This document shows, in pieces, positions 32,080-43,966 of a stretch of 64,000 bases of DNA. Under the pieces are notes generated by a model, which was not told where the DNA came from, searched no databases, and saw only the letters and a program-made list of their open reading frames with translations. The stretch's first letter is position 1, and each line of letters begins with the position of its first letter. The stretch lies in NCBI RefSeq assembly GCF_040581485.1, contig NC_090128.1:29108931-29172930 (forward strand). The letters are read 5' to 3'. Made by a program: the position numbers and the translations under genes. This DNA is from Linepithema humile. Its lineage: Eukaryota; Arthropoda; Insecta; Hymenoptera; Formicidae.

Positions 32080-35000
32080 GTACGTGCATTTTACGGTATT
32101 ATTCCATTTGTTACTCGACCGTCGTTATTTGGGAATTATCAAATTTTTTTCTTAATTGTCATCCATTTTACAGATACCAATAGCACTGAAAGTTTTTGGA
32201 CAATTGATTAAACTGAATCTGCGCAGAAGTGATACAATTGTATCGCCTGCGTTCGGAAAATGGAAATATAATGCGAAGGGCGTTGCAAAAAAATTATTTG
32301 AATTAAACGTATCAAGTCATTGCTTTTATTATCATGAAGATCATATCAGCTCTGCGGCCATCGACTTTTGTTATGAACATGGATTGGTCAGTAATATTAC
32401 ATGAAAAACAAATTCTTCTAAAATTTTTGTTTTTACTCGACATCTGTACCACTTTTTGTTTTACAAGAATGAAACACATAAAAAAAATATATTTTTTTTA
32501 AATTAGGAAGGACACGTTATTATGGAAAACAACACATTAGAGATTCGGCCCTTACGAAACGAGTTTACGTCTGTGTGCTTAATCGATGATTTTAAAGGAC
32601 AATTAAATTTCTCATTTGGCAAGCCTTATGTTATTAAAAAATCAATGCAATATTTTGCTAATTCAAACCATTACCACTGGGACATGTTTAAACAGAAGCG
32701 ACGTCACGTACGCAATGCGCAACAAAATTTAACCGTGAAACTTGCCGTTTTCGTCGACGAAGCAGCATATAATACGTCTATTTTGGACAATGATGAAGAT
32801 AAATTACGCAATATTATATTAGCGTACGTGAATCGCATCCAGGCTGCCTTTAATCGTCCAAATTTGGATGTTTTTATAAATATTACTTTAATACGTTTGA
32901 AGATGCTGACACCAGAGCAGTCAAATTTGTCAGTTTCTGACGGCAATGCTGGCGAACTACTCTCTTCATTCTGCAAATACGCAAATTCTTTAAATTCTCC
33001 GAACAATAATGATCCCTATCACTGGGATATTGCCCTTTACTTAACCGGAATAAAACTTTATGAAAACGTTATAGTAAAATTTAAAACAGATTACAAAAAT
33101 GAGAAGAATTTTCAGATTACGGGATATGCTTATTTCAATGGCGTATGTAAACCGCTTCTCTCATGCGCGATAGCAGAATTCCGTGACAAATCTGAAGTCG
33201 ATTACCCTCTTACTGCTATTAAGATGATCGGAGAACTGTAAGTTTTTAAAAACTAGTTTTACGTATAATGTAAGAATACATAATACTTTATAATAGAATT
33301 TATTTAAATGTACAATTGTACAATAAGTCAACAAGTAAAAAATTATTTTTAAAAATTTTATTCTTTAATTGTTTGTTATGTAAACAATTAATAAATTAAA
33401 AGACATTTAAAGATATTTTAATTAAACAATGCTAAGTAAAGCATATATTTAAGATTAATAATTATTTTGTTCTACAGTTTAGGACTTATACCAGAGCGAA
33501 GTTCTAGCGATTTGGAAAGGAATATTACATGGTCCAAGGATAGTCGTAAAAAAATGGAAACACTTTGGGAAGAAAAAACATGTCTTAGAGATGAAGCAAA
33601 AACGATGATCTCTGAAGAGAAAAACGGCGATATTGCGCAAAAGAATTTAATCATAGAACTTGTCGTTTTCTTCGATGAAGCAGCATATAATATGTACATG
33701 CCTATTCTGGACAATGATGAGGATAAGTTACGCAATATGATATTAGCATACGTGAACCAAATTCAAGCCTTCTTCCATCATCCAAGTTTTGGTGCTCCTG
33801 TTGATATTTCGTTGATAAGATTGCTAGTAATGAATGAACAATCGTTAAATTTGCCAGTTTTCGACGGTGACAGTGATAAACTCCTGAATTTGTTCTGCGA
33901 ATACGCGACGACTTATATTCCGCACTGGGACATTGGCCTTTACATAACTGGAATAGATCTTTATGAGATGAAAAACGAACAGAAGTATTATGATACCTTG
34001 GGACGGTCTTACGTCAATTTATCATGTAGAAGCCGGACTTATTCGTGCGGCATAGTAGAATTCGGTACTACACGTGAGAACGCATTCTCGGGTTTTGCCA
34101 TGTCTCGTGCTGCTACTCATGAAATCGCTCATGTGTAAGTTTATGTATATTACTTTTACAAACATATTAGGTATAAATGATATCTTTTATAAAAATGTTA
34201 TTATCTGTGCAATTGAAATATAAAACTACGAAAAAGTTTTATAAAGAATTAATTTTTTAATTAAAGTAAAATGTAAAACTTCTTAAAAACTACAAAGTAT
34301 ATAAAAATATTGTTCATAAAGCATCTTTCCAAAATTAATAACTTATTTGTTCAAAAGATTAGGAATAAATCACGATGAAGGCTCTATCGATTCGACGTGT
34401 CAGAATGGCAAATATATGATGGCAGATAAACTATTTCTACTGGGCCAAACAACTTGGTCCGAGTGTAGTCGTAACGTAACTAAAGAACTATGGAAAACAA
34501 AACAGTGCCTTCTCGATCATACGAGACGAGAAAACACCGAAGATCCAAATGCATTGGACCATTCGCGTTATCATGATTTACCGGGAAGACAATGGACCGC
34601 CAAAGCACAATGTGAATTATTTTTGCGAGACAAAGATGCAAACGTAGTCACGTTGCATGATATATGTCAAGTCTTACAATGCGAAACGCCTCACGAGAAT
34701 AAATATTTTTTCGCAGGACCAGCGCTAGATGGTATGTTTTTTTATCAAATTAGATACTTTAGTTTTTAATTTATTGAATTTTTCAGGAACTAATTGTGCA
34801 CTCGAGAAAGAATGTCGCAGCGGAGAATGCGTGCCCGTAATCGAACCACCTCTCCCATATTGTGAAGAAGATAACTGGAGTGAATGGAAGGAAGACTCCT
34901 GTAAAAGCGATTGCTTGACAAAATCGAAAGGCGTGGTAATCAAACGACGTTCTTGCAAACATGGTATTAATAAAACGGCTAGTTGTAATGGGCCATATTA

Positions 35001-35391
35001 CGACGTGGTTCTGTGCAATGACTCCAGACTTTGCACTGAAAAACGCAAAACGATTGACGAATATACTGCTTCAAAATGCACTGAGTTCAGCTTAAAATTG
35101 AAAACAAAGTACAAAGTATATTTCAACTACATACCGGAAATTGGGCCAGGACAGCAAAACTCTCATGACGCTAGAAAACCGTGGATAGCCTGCACCATAT
35201 ACTGTCAACGAGAAGAAAAAATATCTGCTAAATATAGTATATTCTATTTCTACACACCACGTCAGGAATTGCTGGAATCAGGTGTCAATCCATACTTTCC
35301 AGATGGAACGTGGTGTCACGAGAAGGATGGGCAAGATTATTACTGCCGTCAGCATTATTGTCTGCCGGAAAATTACTCAATCGAAGAATAA
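31963..35391 (+). CDS. Unit B: intact ADAMTS-like M12B metalloproteinase, six exons, 898 aa
   Basis: Exons are 31963-32079, 32174-32386, 32507-33237, 33478-34134, 34358-34731 and 34787-35391. All introns are GT-AG and the total is 899 codons with the stop. Order: signal peptide, M12B propeptide, a basic cleavage site (KQKRRHVR, about 172-179), a first M12B domain without zinc ligands, a partial disintegrin start, a second M12B domain with HEIAHVLGINHD (568-579), ADAMTS disintegrin/Cys-rich region, TSP1 repeat from about 728, and a spacer. It should be secreted and zinc-dependent. Related reprolysin-domain proteins occur in hymenopteran venoms, but tissue use cannot be read from sequence. The ATG is the conserved start in all five units. 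An AATAAA lies at 35436-35441. It is the only array member intact throughout. Confidence 0.87.
32174..32386 (+). CDS. Unit B exon 2: M12B propeptide core
   Basis: The 71 codons contain LKVFGQLIKLNLRRSD and SSHCFYYHEDHI...FCYEHGL, the pattern of reprolysin-family propeptides with a single conserved cysteine. It begins in phase 0. Confidence 0.82.
32507..33237 (+). CDS. Unit B exon 3: propeptide end and zinc-less M12B domain
   Basis: After the KRRHVR site the domain starts KLAVFVDEAAY as in active M12B enzymes and keeps the HWDIALYLTG strand. At the place of HExxHxxGxxH it reads KMIGEL|LGLIPE across the splice site, so all three zinc-binding His and the catalytic Glu are absent. It is probably a structural or regulatory pseudo-enzyme domain. 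Confidence 0.82.
33478..34134 (+). CDS. Unit B exon 4: disintegrin-like start plus catalytic M12B domain
   Basis: The first 40 codons (NITWSKDSRKK, TCLRDEAKTM) are a degenerate copy of the segment at the start of exon 5, and the rest is an M12B domain (IELVVFFDEAAY, HWDIGLYITG). The exon therefore is a duplicated module. It ends inside HEIAHV; exon 5 supplies LGINHD. Confidence 0.82.
34358..34731 (+). CDS. Unit B exon 5: ADAMTS disintegrin/Cys-rich region
   Basis: It finishes the zinc motif, then shows the ADAMTS disintegrin-like pattern: YMMADKL, TTWSECSRN, QCLLDHTR, LPGRQWTAKAQC and DICQVLQC. It ends in phase 1 at a GTATGT donor. Confidence 0.85.
34787..35391 (+). CDS. Unit B exon 6: TSP1 repeat and spacer
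   Basis: It begins GTNCALEKECRSGECVPV, the end of the Cys-rich module. A thrombospondin type 1 repeat follows (DNWSEWKEDSCKSDCL, KRRSCKH), then a 110-residue spacer with TFPDGTWC-like and DYYCRQHYC motifs. It ends at TAA 35389-35391. Confidence 0.82.
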
Positions 35392-36136
35392 TTACCGAAA
35401 ACTTCTCGATTTGTGAGAACAAGGATCTAAGAGAAAATAAAATTGTAAAACGCGCATAAGTCAATTTAAATCTGGTTACTATTTGTTTAGTAGAAAACCG
35501 AGGATCCATTGAGTTATCATCGTTACTTTTTATTTTACGCAGTAAATAAATTTTTTGTTAGCAAAAAACAAATTTATATGTGGAAAAATACGTAGAATTA
35601 TCGACATTAGAAACAAATTCCAATCAAAATTCAGAAAGTTGTTAATAACTGTAGAGAGAAAAAGAAATTAATATTTATTAATTAACATGGATCTGAAAAA
35701 ATAACATAATGTTAAACCAGTGCTTAGAATTAATTTAGCATCTGAATCGACTTTCGTCATTCGTAATTTGCTTTTCTTTCTTCATCGCGCGCGCCGTTAC
35801 AGCTATAACCAATGCATTAAAAGTTGCGCTATCGAAGTAATAAGTGGGTTCTTCTGCGATAAGAATATCAATTACTTAATGTTCAAACCTCATGAATTTT
35901 ATAATGAACTATTGAAATATATATTTATTACTTATACAAAATATTGTTTTCTCTATATTTATGGGTATTGTATTGAATTACGTATCACATGATTGGATAT
36001 TTCTCAAATTATTTATTGCCAATAAAATATTTCTTGCTGAATTTACGAGCGTGTCACATAGCCAGATTTGCATTACGTTAGAATGATGTTAGAAATGAAT
36101 GATTTCTTATATATTTATTAACTCAATGCTTCTACT

Positions 36137-36193
<57 letters not shown>

Positions 36194-36749
36194 TTTTAAT
36201 ATATATTTTTCAAATTTTATTTGACAGAATAAAGGTGAATGAAATATTAATTTAATGTCTGTCACATATGTATAATTTTTTTTAACCGCTCTTTTTCTTC
36301 GTTCAATTTCTATTGACTCTGAATTTTTTTGTAACTCACAAGACATAACAGATATGCATAAACGACAAATTTTCATACTAACTTCAATTATCAACTTTTA
36401 AAAATCAAATTGTTGACAATAAAACTTTTACGTTTTCGAATAATGTTACACATTATACATATTAGTGATAAATTACATTTGATAAACCTATATCCTAAAT
36501 CGTTAAAATCGCAAATATCACTTCTGAACTTTAGGTTTCAAAAATATAAATATTTATACGTATACATGTAGCAAAGAGAGAATATACAATAGGTGTCGCA
36601 CCACACGAAAGATATTCCACATACGCCAGTTTGTGTTTCATACGCGATCATATCAGATATAACAAACGCGGCAGTGCTAATGCGTGTACATAAATTATTT
36701 GATTAATAGTATAATAGTTTGAAATTGAACAAAAACTTAAAAAAATAAA
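35392..36749. other. Spacer between units B and C with upstream block
   Basis: This is conserved array spacer. It includes an (AT)n tract at about 36139-36191, the CGCGCGCCGTTACAG block near 35790 and the promoter-like block at 36540-36720. The first 600 bp are almost identical to the spacer after unit D (47974-48720). Short ORFs here are in repeated spacer and not credible genes. Confidence 0.7.
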
Positions 36750-39700
36750 ATGTTTTCTTTATTGAAATTGATGATAATAATTTTACTAAATGAAACGTAC
36801 GCGCATATAACATATGATATCGAAACAATATTACTGCCGGCATCGAACCTGACAGGCGCAAAGGAGGTACGTGCATTTTACAGTAATATTCTATTTGTTG
36901 CTCGACCGTCGTTATTTGAGAACAAGGCTGAGAAAATTGCTTTATAAAAGTAACTGGTTACCGTTATCGTTACTCAAAAAGTAACAAATCGTTACACTTT
37001 CCGTTACTTTTTGTATATATAATACAAATTTTATGCACAATTTTATTAATACAAAATTAAATTTAACACTACAAATTTACAGTAAACATTAAAAATTTTT
37101 AAACATTATTTTTCACTAAAGTAACAAAAATGATATAAATATAATAATAATATTGCTATTAATATAAAGTGTAATAATTTTAGTAATATATAATAAAAGT
37201 AATAATTTTGATAATAAGATATTTTAAATAAGAAAAATTTTTAATAAGTTGTAAACAAGCTTTCTTAAAAATTTTTAGATGTTGTAAATATAAATTAAAA
37301 AGTTTTCTTTTTGTTAAATTTTTTATAAATTCGTAAATATATAGAGTAAATTTGAAAAATGTAACGATAAAAATAACTGTTAAATTCAGTACTCGTTACC
37401 GAAAAATGTAACAAAGTTACTTTCTTCGTTGCAAAAAAAATTTGTAACGCCGTTACCGTTACAGTTTCCAAAAAAAAGTAATTGTAACGATAACGGCGTT
37501 ACAAATAATGCGTTACTTCCCAACCCTGTTTGAAAAATATCAAATTTTTTACTTAATTGTCATCCATTTTACAGATATCAATAACACTAAAAGTTTTCGG
37601 AAAATTAATTCAACTACATCTGCGCAGAAGTGATAAAATTGTATCGCCTGCGTTCAAAGAATGGAAATATAATGTGAAAGGCGTTACAGAGAAATTGTTT
37701 GAATTAAACGTATCAAGTCATTGCTTTTATTATCATGAAGATCATATCAGCTCTGCGGCCATCAACTTTTGTCATCAACATGGATTGGTCAGTAACATTG
37801 TATGAAAAACAAGCTGTTTTACAATTTTTATGTTTTTACTCGACATCTGTATTATTTTTCGTTTTACATACAAGTATGACACGTAAAAAACAAATATAAC
37901 TTTTAAAAATTAGAAAGGACTCGTTTTTATGGAAAATGACACATTGGAGATTTGGCCTTTGCGGAACGAGTTTACGCCTATCTGCTTGATCGACAATTTT
38001 AGAAGACAAACAAATCTTTCATTTGGCAAACTTTATGCTATCAAACGATCACTGCAATATCTTGCTGATTTAAATCTTTACTACTGGGACATGTTTAAAC
38101 TGAAGCGACGTCATGTACGCAATGCGCAACAAAATTTAACCATGGAACTTGCTGTTTTCATCGACGAAGCAGCATATCATATGTGCATGTTTATTCAGGA
38201 CAATGATGAGGATAAGTTACGCAATATTATAGTAGTGTATGTGAACCGCATCCAGGCTGCCTTTAATCGTCCGAATTTGAATGTTTTTATCAATATTACG
38301 TTATTAAGTTTAAATATTCTGAGAAAACAGACGTTAAATTTGTTATTTTCGAACAACGAGGCTGGCCAACGGCTCGATTCGTTCTGCAAATATGCGAATT
38401 CTCTCAATCCTACGAACGATGATGATCCGAATCATTGGGACATAAGCCTTTATCTAACCGGAGTAGATCTTTATGCAGATATGCTAGTACAACATGAAGG
38501 GCATTACAGAGATGAAAAGAATTTTGAGATTACGGGATGTTCTAACTACGAAGGCGTATGCGATCCGCTTCTCTCATGCGCGATAGCAGAATTCCGTGAC
38601 AAATCTGAAGTCGAATCCTCTCTTAATGCGATTCAGAAGATCGGTGATCTGTAAGTTTTGAAGAACTAGTTTTATGTATAAATTAAGAATATATAATATT
38701 TTATAATAAAATTTATTTAAATGTACAAGTGTACAATAAAGTCAACAAATAAAAAATCACTTTTAAGAAATTTTAATGTTTAATTGTTTATTATGTAAAA
38801 AATTTATAAATTAAAAAATAATTAAGAATATTTCAATTAAACAATGCAATGTAAGGCATATATTTAAAATTAATAATTTATCTGTTCTACAGCTTAGGAT
38901 TAAAACAAGAGCAAAGTTCTAGCGATTCGCAAATGAACATAACATGGTCCGAGTATAGTCGTGAAAAATCTAAAAAATTTTGGGAAAGAAAAACGTGTCT
39001 TAGAGATCAAGCAAAAACAATGATCTCTAAAAAGAAAAACGTCAATAGTACGGGAAAAAATTTAACTATAGAACTTGCTGTTTTCTTTGACGAAGCAGCA
39101 TATTATTTGTGCATGCGTATTCCAACCAATTATGAAGATAAGTTTCGCAATATGATATTAGCGTATGTGAATCGCATCCAGGCTGCCTTTAATCGTCCGA
39201 ATTTGAATGTTTCTGTCAATATTACATTATTAAGTTTGAATTTTCTGAGAAAACAGAAGTTAAATTTGCCATTTTTGAACAACGAGGCAGTTCAAGTGCT
39301 CGATTCGTTCTGCAAATATGCAAATTCTCTCAATCCTACGAACGATGATGATCCGAATCACTGGGACATAAGTCTTTATCTAACCGGAGTTGATCTTTAT
39401 GCAGATATGCTAGTACAACATGAAGGGCATTACAGAGATGAAAAGAATTTTGAGATTACGGGATGTTCTAACGACGAAGGCGTATGCGATCCGCTTCTCT
39501 CATGCGCGATAGTAGAATTCCGTAACCAATCTGAAGTCGAATACTCTTTTACTGCTATTGAGAAGATCGGTCAACTGTAAGTTCTTAAGATTTAGTTTTA
39601 AGTATAAATTAAGAATACATAATATTATATAATAGAATTTATTTAAATGTACAATTGTACAATAAAGTCAACAAGTAAAAAGTCACTTTTAAGAAATTTT

Positions 39701-42663
39701 ATTGTTTAATTGTTTGTTATGTAAACAATTAATAAATTACAAGATATTTAAGAATATTTTAATTAAACAATGTAAAGTAAGGCATATATTTAAAATTAAT
39801 AATTTATCTGTTCTACAGTTTAGGATTAAAACAAGAGCCAAGATCTAGCGATTCGCAAATGAACATAACATGGTCGGAGTATAGTCGTGAAAAATCTAAA
39901 AAACTTTGGGAAAGAAAAACGTGTCTTAGAGATCAAGCAAAAACAATTTCTAAAACGGAAAACATCGATAATGATAAAACACAATAAAATTTAATCATGG
40001 AACTTGCCGGTTTCGTCGACGAATCAGCATATTATACATCCTTGTTTCTTGTGGAACACAATAACGACAAGTTACACAATATGACATTAGCGTATGTGAA
40101 TTGTATCCAGGTTGCCTTTAATCGTCTGAGTTTTAATGTTTTTATCAATATCATGTTAATAAGCGTGAATATTCTGAAAAAACAGCCGCAAAATTTGCCA
40201 TTTTCTAACGGCGATACTGTTCAACTGCTCTCTTCATTCTACACAAACGCAAATTCTCTATATTCCCCGGACGATAATGATCCGCGTTACTGGGATATTG
40301 CCCTTTTCTTGACCAGAGTAAAATTTTATGCAGATATTCTAGTAAAACATAAAGCACATTACAGAGATGAGAAGATTTTTGAGAATACGGGAAATGCTTA
40401 CTACGATGACGCATGCGATCCGCTTTTCTTTTGCGCAATAGTAGAATTCCGCAAACCATTTAAAATCATATCACCTGTTGATGCTGTTTATGAAATCAGC
40501 AGTCTGTAAGTTTTTATATATTAGTTTTGCGTATAAATTGAAAATAAATTACATTATTTAATACTATTTATTTAATTGTACAATTGTACAAAAGAATCAG
40601 CAAGTAAACAATCACTTTAAAAAAATTTTATTTTTTTATTTTTTGATAAATAAACTATTGATGAATTAAAAGATATATAAAAATATTTTAATTAAACTAT
40701 GCAAAATAAGGCACATATTTAAGTTTAATAATTAATCTGTTCTACAGTTTAGGATTAACAAAAGAGCGAAGTCTTAGCGATTTGAAAAGGAATATAACAT
40801 GAACCGAGGATAGTTGTAACAAAATAAAAAACCTCTAGAAAGGAAAAATATGTTTTGGAGATCAAGCAAAAACGATGGTCTCTAAAAAGGAAAACATCAA
40901 TAATGATAATACGCGAAAAAATTTAACCATGGAACTTGCCGTTTTCTTCGACGAACCAGCATATCATATGTACATGCCTGTTCTGAACAATAATGAGAAA
41001 GAGTTACGCAATATGATACTAGCATACGTAAACCAAATTCAAGCTATGTATCGTCACTTAAGTTTCGGAGCTTTTGTTAATGTTTCGTTAGTACGATTGG
41101 TAATAATGGATGAACAGCCGTCAAATTTGCCAGTTTTCGACGGTGACAGTGATAAACTGCTCAATTTGTCCTGCGAATACGCAACGACTTATATTCGCAC
41201 TGGGACATTGGCCTTTACATAACCGAAATAGGTCTTTATGAGATGATAAACGAACAAAAGTATTATGTTACCTTGGGAAGGTCTTACGTCAATTTATCTT
41301 GTAGAAACCAGATTTTTTCGTGCAGTATAGTAGAATTCGGTACTATACGTAGAACGCATTCTCGGGTGGTTTGCAACGTCTCATGCTGCTGCTCATGATA
41401 TTGCCCATGTATAAGTTTATGTATATTACTTTTACCGACAAATTAAGTACATAAAATTTATTAAAAGAATTTTCTTACTTGTGCAATTGAAGGATAAAAA
41501 CTGCTCAGAAATTAAAAAATTTAATTTTTTAAAGTGTAAAACTCTCTTCTTAAAAACTACAAAGTATATAAAAATATTGCAAATAATGTAGTTTTTAAAA
41601 ACTAATAACTTATTTGTTCAAAAAAGTAGAAATGGATCATGATAATGGCTTTATCTATTCGACGTCAGAAAGCCAAATGCATATGGCAGATAAGCAATAC
41701 TATCGTGGCCAGGTAACATGGTCCGAATGTAGTTGTAATGTTACTAAAAAACTCTGTAAAACAAAACAGTGCCTTCTCGATCATTCAAGACAAAAAAATC
41801 TCGAAGATGCATTAAACCATTCGCGTTATCATGATATACCCGGAAAAGAATGGATTGCCAAAGCGCAATGTAAATTATTTTTACGCGACAAAGATGCAAA
41901 CGAAGTAACGTTGCATGATATATTCAAGTCTTACATTGCGAAACGTCTCACAAGAATAAGAATTTCTTCGTGGGACCTGCGTTGGATGGAATGTCTTCTT
42001 TTCAAATTAAGTACTGCAGTTTTTAATTTATTGAATTTTTTTCAAAAACTCATTGTGCACTCGGGAAAGAATGTCGCGGCAGAGAATGCGTGGCGGTTAT
42101 CGAACCACCATACATTTTTTCGTATTGTGAAGACGATAATTAGAGTGAATGAAAAGAAGACTCCTGTAAAAGCGATTGCTTAACGGAATCCAAAGGCGTG
42201 ATAATCAAACGACGTTTTTGCAAACATGGTACTAAGAAAACGGCTAGTTGTAATGGGCCATATTACGACGTGGTTCTGTGCAATGACTTCAGACTTTGCA
42301 CTGAAGGATGCTATACGATTACCAAATAAACTGTTCTAAAATGCACTAAACTCATTCTAAAAATGAAAAAAAAGGCAAAAAATATTTAATAATAATAAGT
42401 ACGAACTGGTAAATGAGCAAGGAAGGCAGGCCTCCCATGTCGTCGAGGAACCGTGGAGAGCCTGTACCATACACTGCCTATGAGAAGAAAAAATATCTGC
42501 TAAATACAATCTATTGTTTTTCTATGCACCACGCCAGGACATGCTCGACTTAAATATCAATCCATACTTTCCAGATGGAACGTGGTGTCACGAGAAAAAT
42601 GGCCAGGATTATTATTGCCGCCAGTATTATTGTCTGCCGGAAAACTACTCAATCAAAGAATAA
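36750..42663 (+). pseudogene. Unit C: ADAMTS-like pseudogene with four M12B modules
   Basis: Exons by homology: 36750-36866, 37575-37787, 37914-38650, 38893-39576, 39819-40505, 40748 to about 41413, 41627-41988 and about 42046-42663. The first four are open and encode signal, propeptide and two zinc-less M12B domains. The fifth has a TAA in place of a Lys or similar codon near 39986. The sixth has TGA and TAG stops near its start, a one-base deletion near 41199, HDIAHV in place of HEIAHV, and a GT-to-AT donor. Exon 7 is frameshifted near 41930 and lost its donor. Exon 8 lost its AG acceptor and has several stops. Intron 1 holds an hAT MITE. It shows that the M12B module has been duplicated to four copies in this lineage. 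Confidence 0.87.
36923..37528. mobile_element. hAT-like MITE rich in GTTAC/GTAAC, in unit C intron 1
   Basis: The ends are CAAGGCTGAG on the left and CCAACCCTG on the right. The flanks TTTGAGAA (36915-36922) and TTTGAAAA (37529-37536) are an 8-bp duplication with one mismatch. Many GTAAC/GTTAC words form inverted pairs. Units A, B, D and E lack the insertion at this place. Confidence 0.7.
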
Positions 42664-43966
42664 TTACCGATAGCTTCTCGACATGTGTTGGCAAGAATCT
42701 AAAATAAATCAAAACTGCAAAATAAGCATAAGTCAATTTAAAATTGTTTAAAATTTGTTCATTATGAAACCTAAAATCCGTTGAATTATCGTCGTTACTT
42801 TATATTTTAAGCAATAAATCCAATTTTTGCTAGCAAAAAATAAATTTATATGCTGAAAAATACGCGTCAAATTATTGACATGAAAAATTCTATCCAAAAT
42901 CCAGATAACTATTAATGATTTCATAAAGAAAAAAAGTAAATATTTATTAGTGGACATAGATCTGAATAAAATATAATGATAAATCAATGCTCAGAATTAA
43001 TTGAGCATCTGAATCGATTTTCGTCATTGGTACCTGCTTTCTTTTTTCGTCGGACGCGCCGTTACAGCTACAGCCAATGCATTAGAAGTTGTTATCAAAT
43101 TTATTAGTAAATTCTTCTTCCATAAGATCATCTACGTAAACTTCAAATCTCGTGAAATTTATAATGCACTACTCAAATATATATATTACTTAAACAAAAT
43201 GTTGTTTTCTCTATATTTATACTTGTATATTTATAATTGTATTGAACTACGTATCACACGATTGAATATTTTTCAAATTATTCATTACCAATAAAGAATC
43301 CCTTATTGCACTTATGAGCGTGTCATATTGCCAGATTTACATTACGTTAGAATGATGTTACTAGTGATTGATTTCGATATATTTATTAACTCAATATTAC
43401 TTCTCTATAAATATTTTTTAACTATTAATATTTTTTAAAACGAATTTTATTAGACAGAATAAATGTACAAAAATATTAATTCTTAACAATGTCTGTCGCA
43501 ATTTGTATAATTTTATTAAATTGTTTCTTTTCTTCGTTCGATTTCCATTGACCCTAAATTTTAACGTAACTTTCAAGACATTACGCATATGCATAAACGA
43601 CAACTTTGTATACCAACATTAATTATCAACTATTTGAAATAAAATTATTGAAAATTAAATTTTAACGTTTCCGATCAATGTTACACATTATACATATTAA
43701 TGATAAATTACATTTTATAAACCTATATCCTAAACCGATATCATAAACACCACTTCTGTACTTTAGGTTCTAGAAACATAAATATTTATACATATACAGC
43801 AAACAGATAATGTTCAATAGGTGTCACACCACACGAAGTATATTTCTCATACGCCAGTTTGAGTTATATTCGCGATCATTACAGGTATAACGAACGCGAC
43901 TGTGCTAATACGTGTATATAAATTATTTAAGTAATAATTTAAAATTGAAAACCTTAAAAAAATAAG
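42664..43966. other. Spacer between units C and D with upstream block
   Basis: This is array spacer without inserts and serves as the empty-site reference for the insertions at 6986 and 30709. The promoter-like block lies at about 43790-43930 with TATATAAAT at 43915. No gene is seen. Confidence 0.7.

Noticed and set aside
35720..35992. 90-codon ORF, repeated exactly at 48301-48573
   Set aside because: It lies in near-identical array spacer and is broken or absent in the equivalent spacers after units A and C. It has no domain; identity is explained by recent duplication or conversion.
36139..36191. (AT)n tract as a regulatory element of unit C
   Set aside because: It is absent or short in the other spacers and looks like a simple microsatellite.
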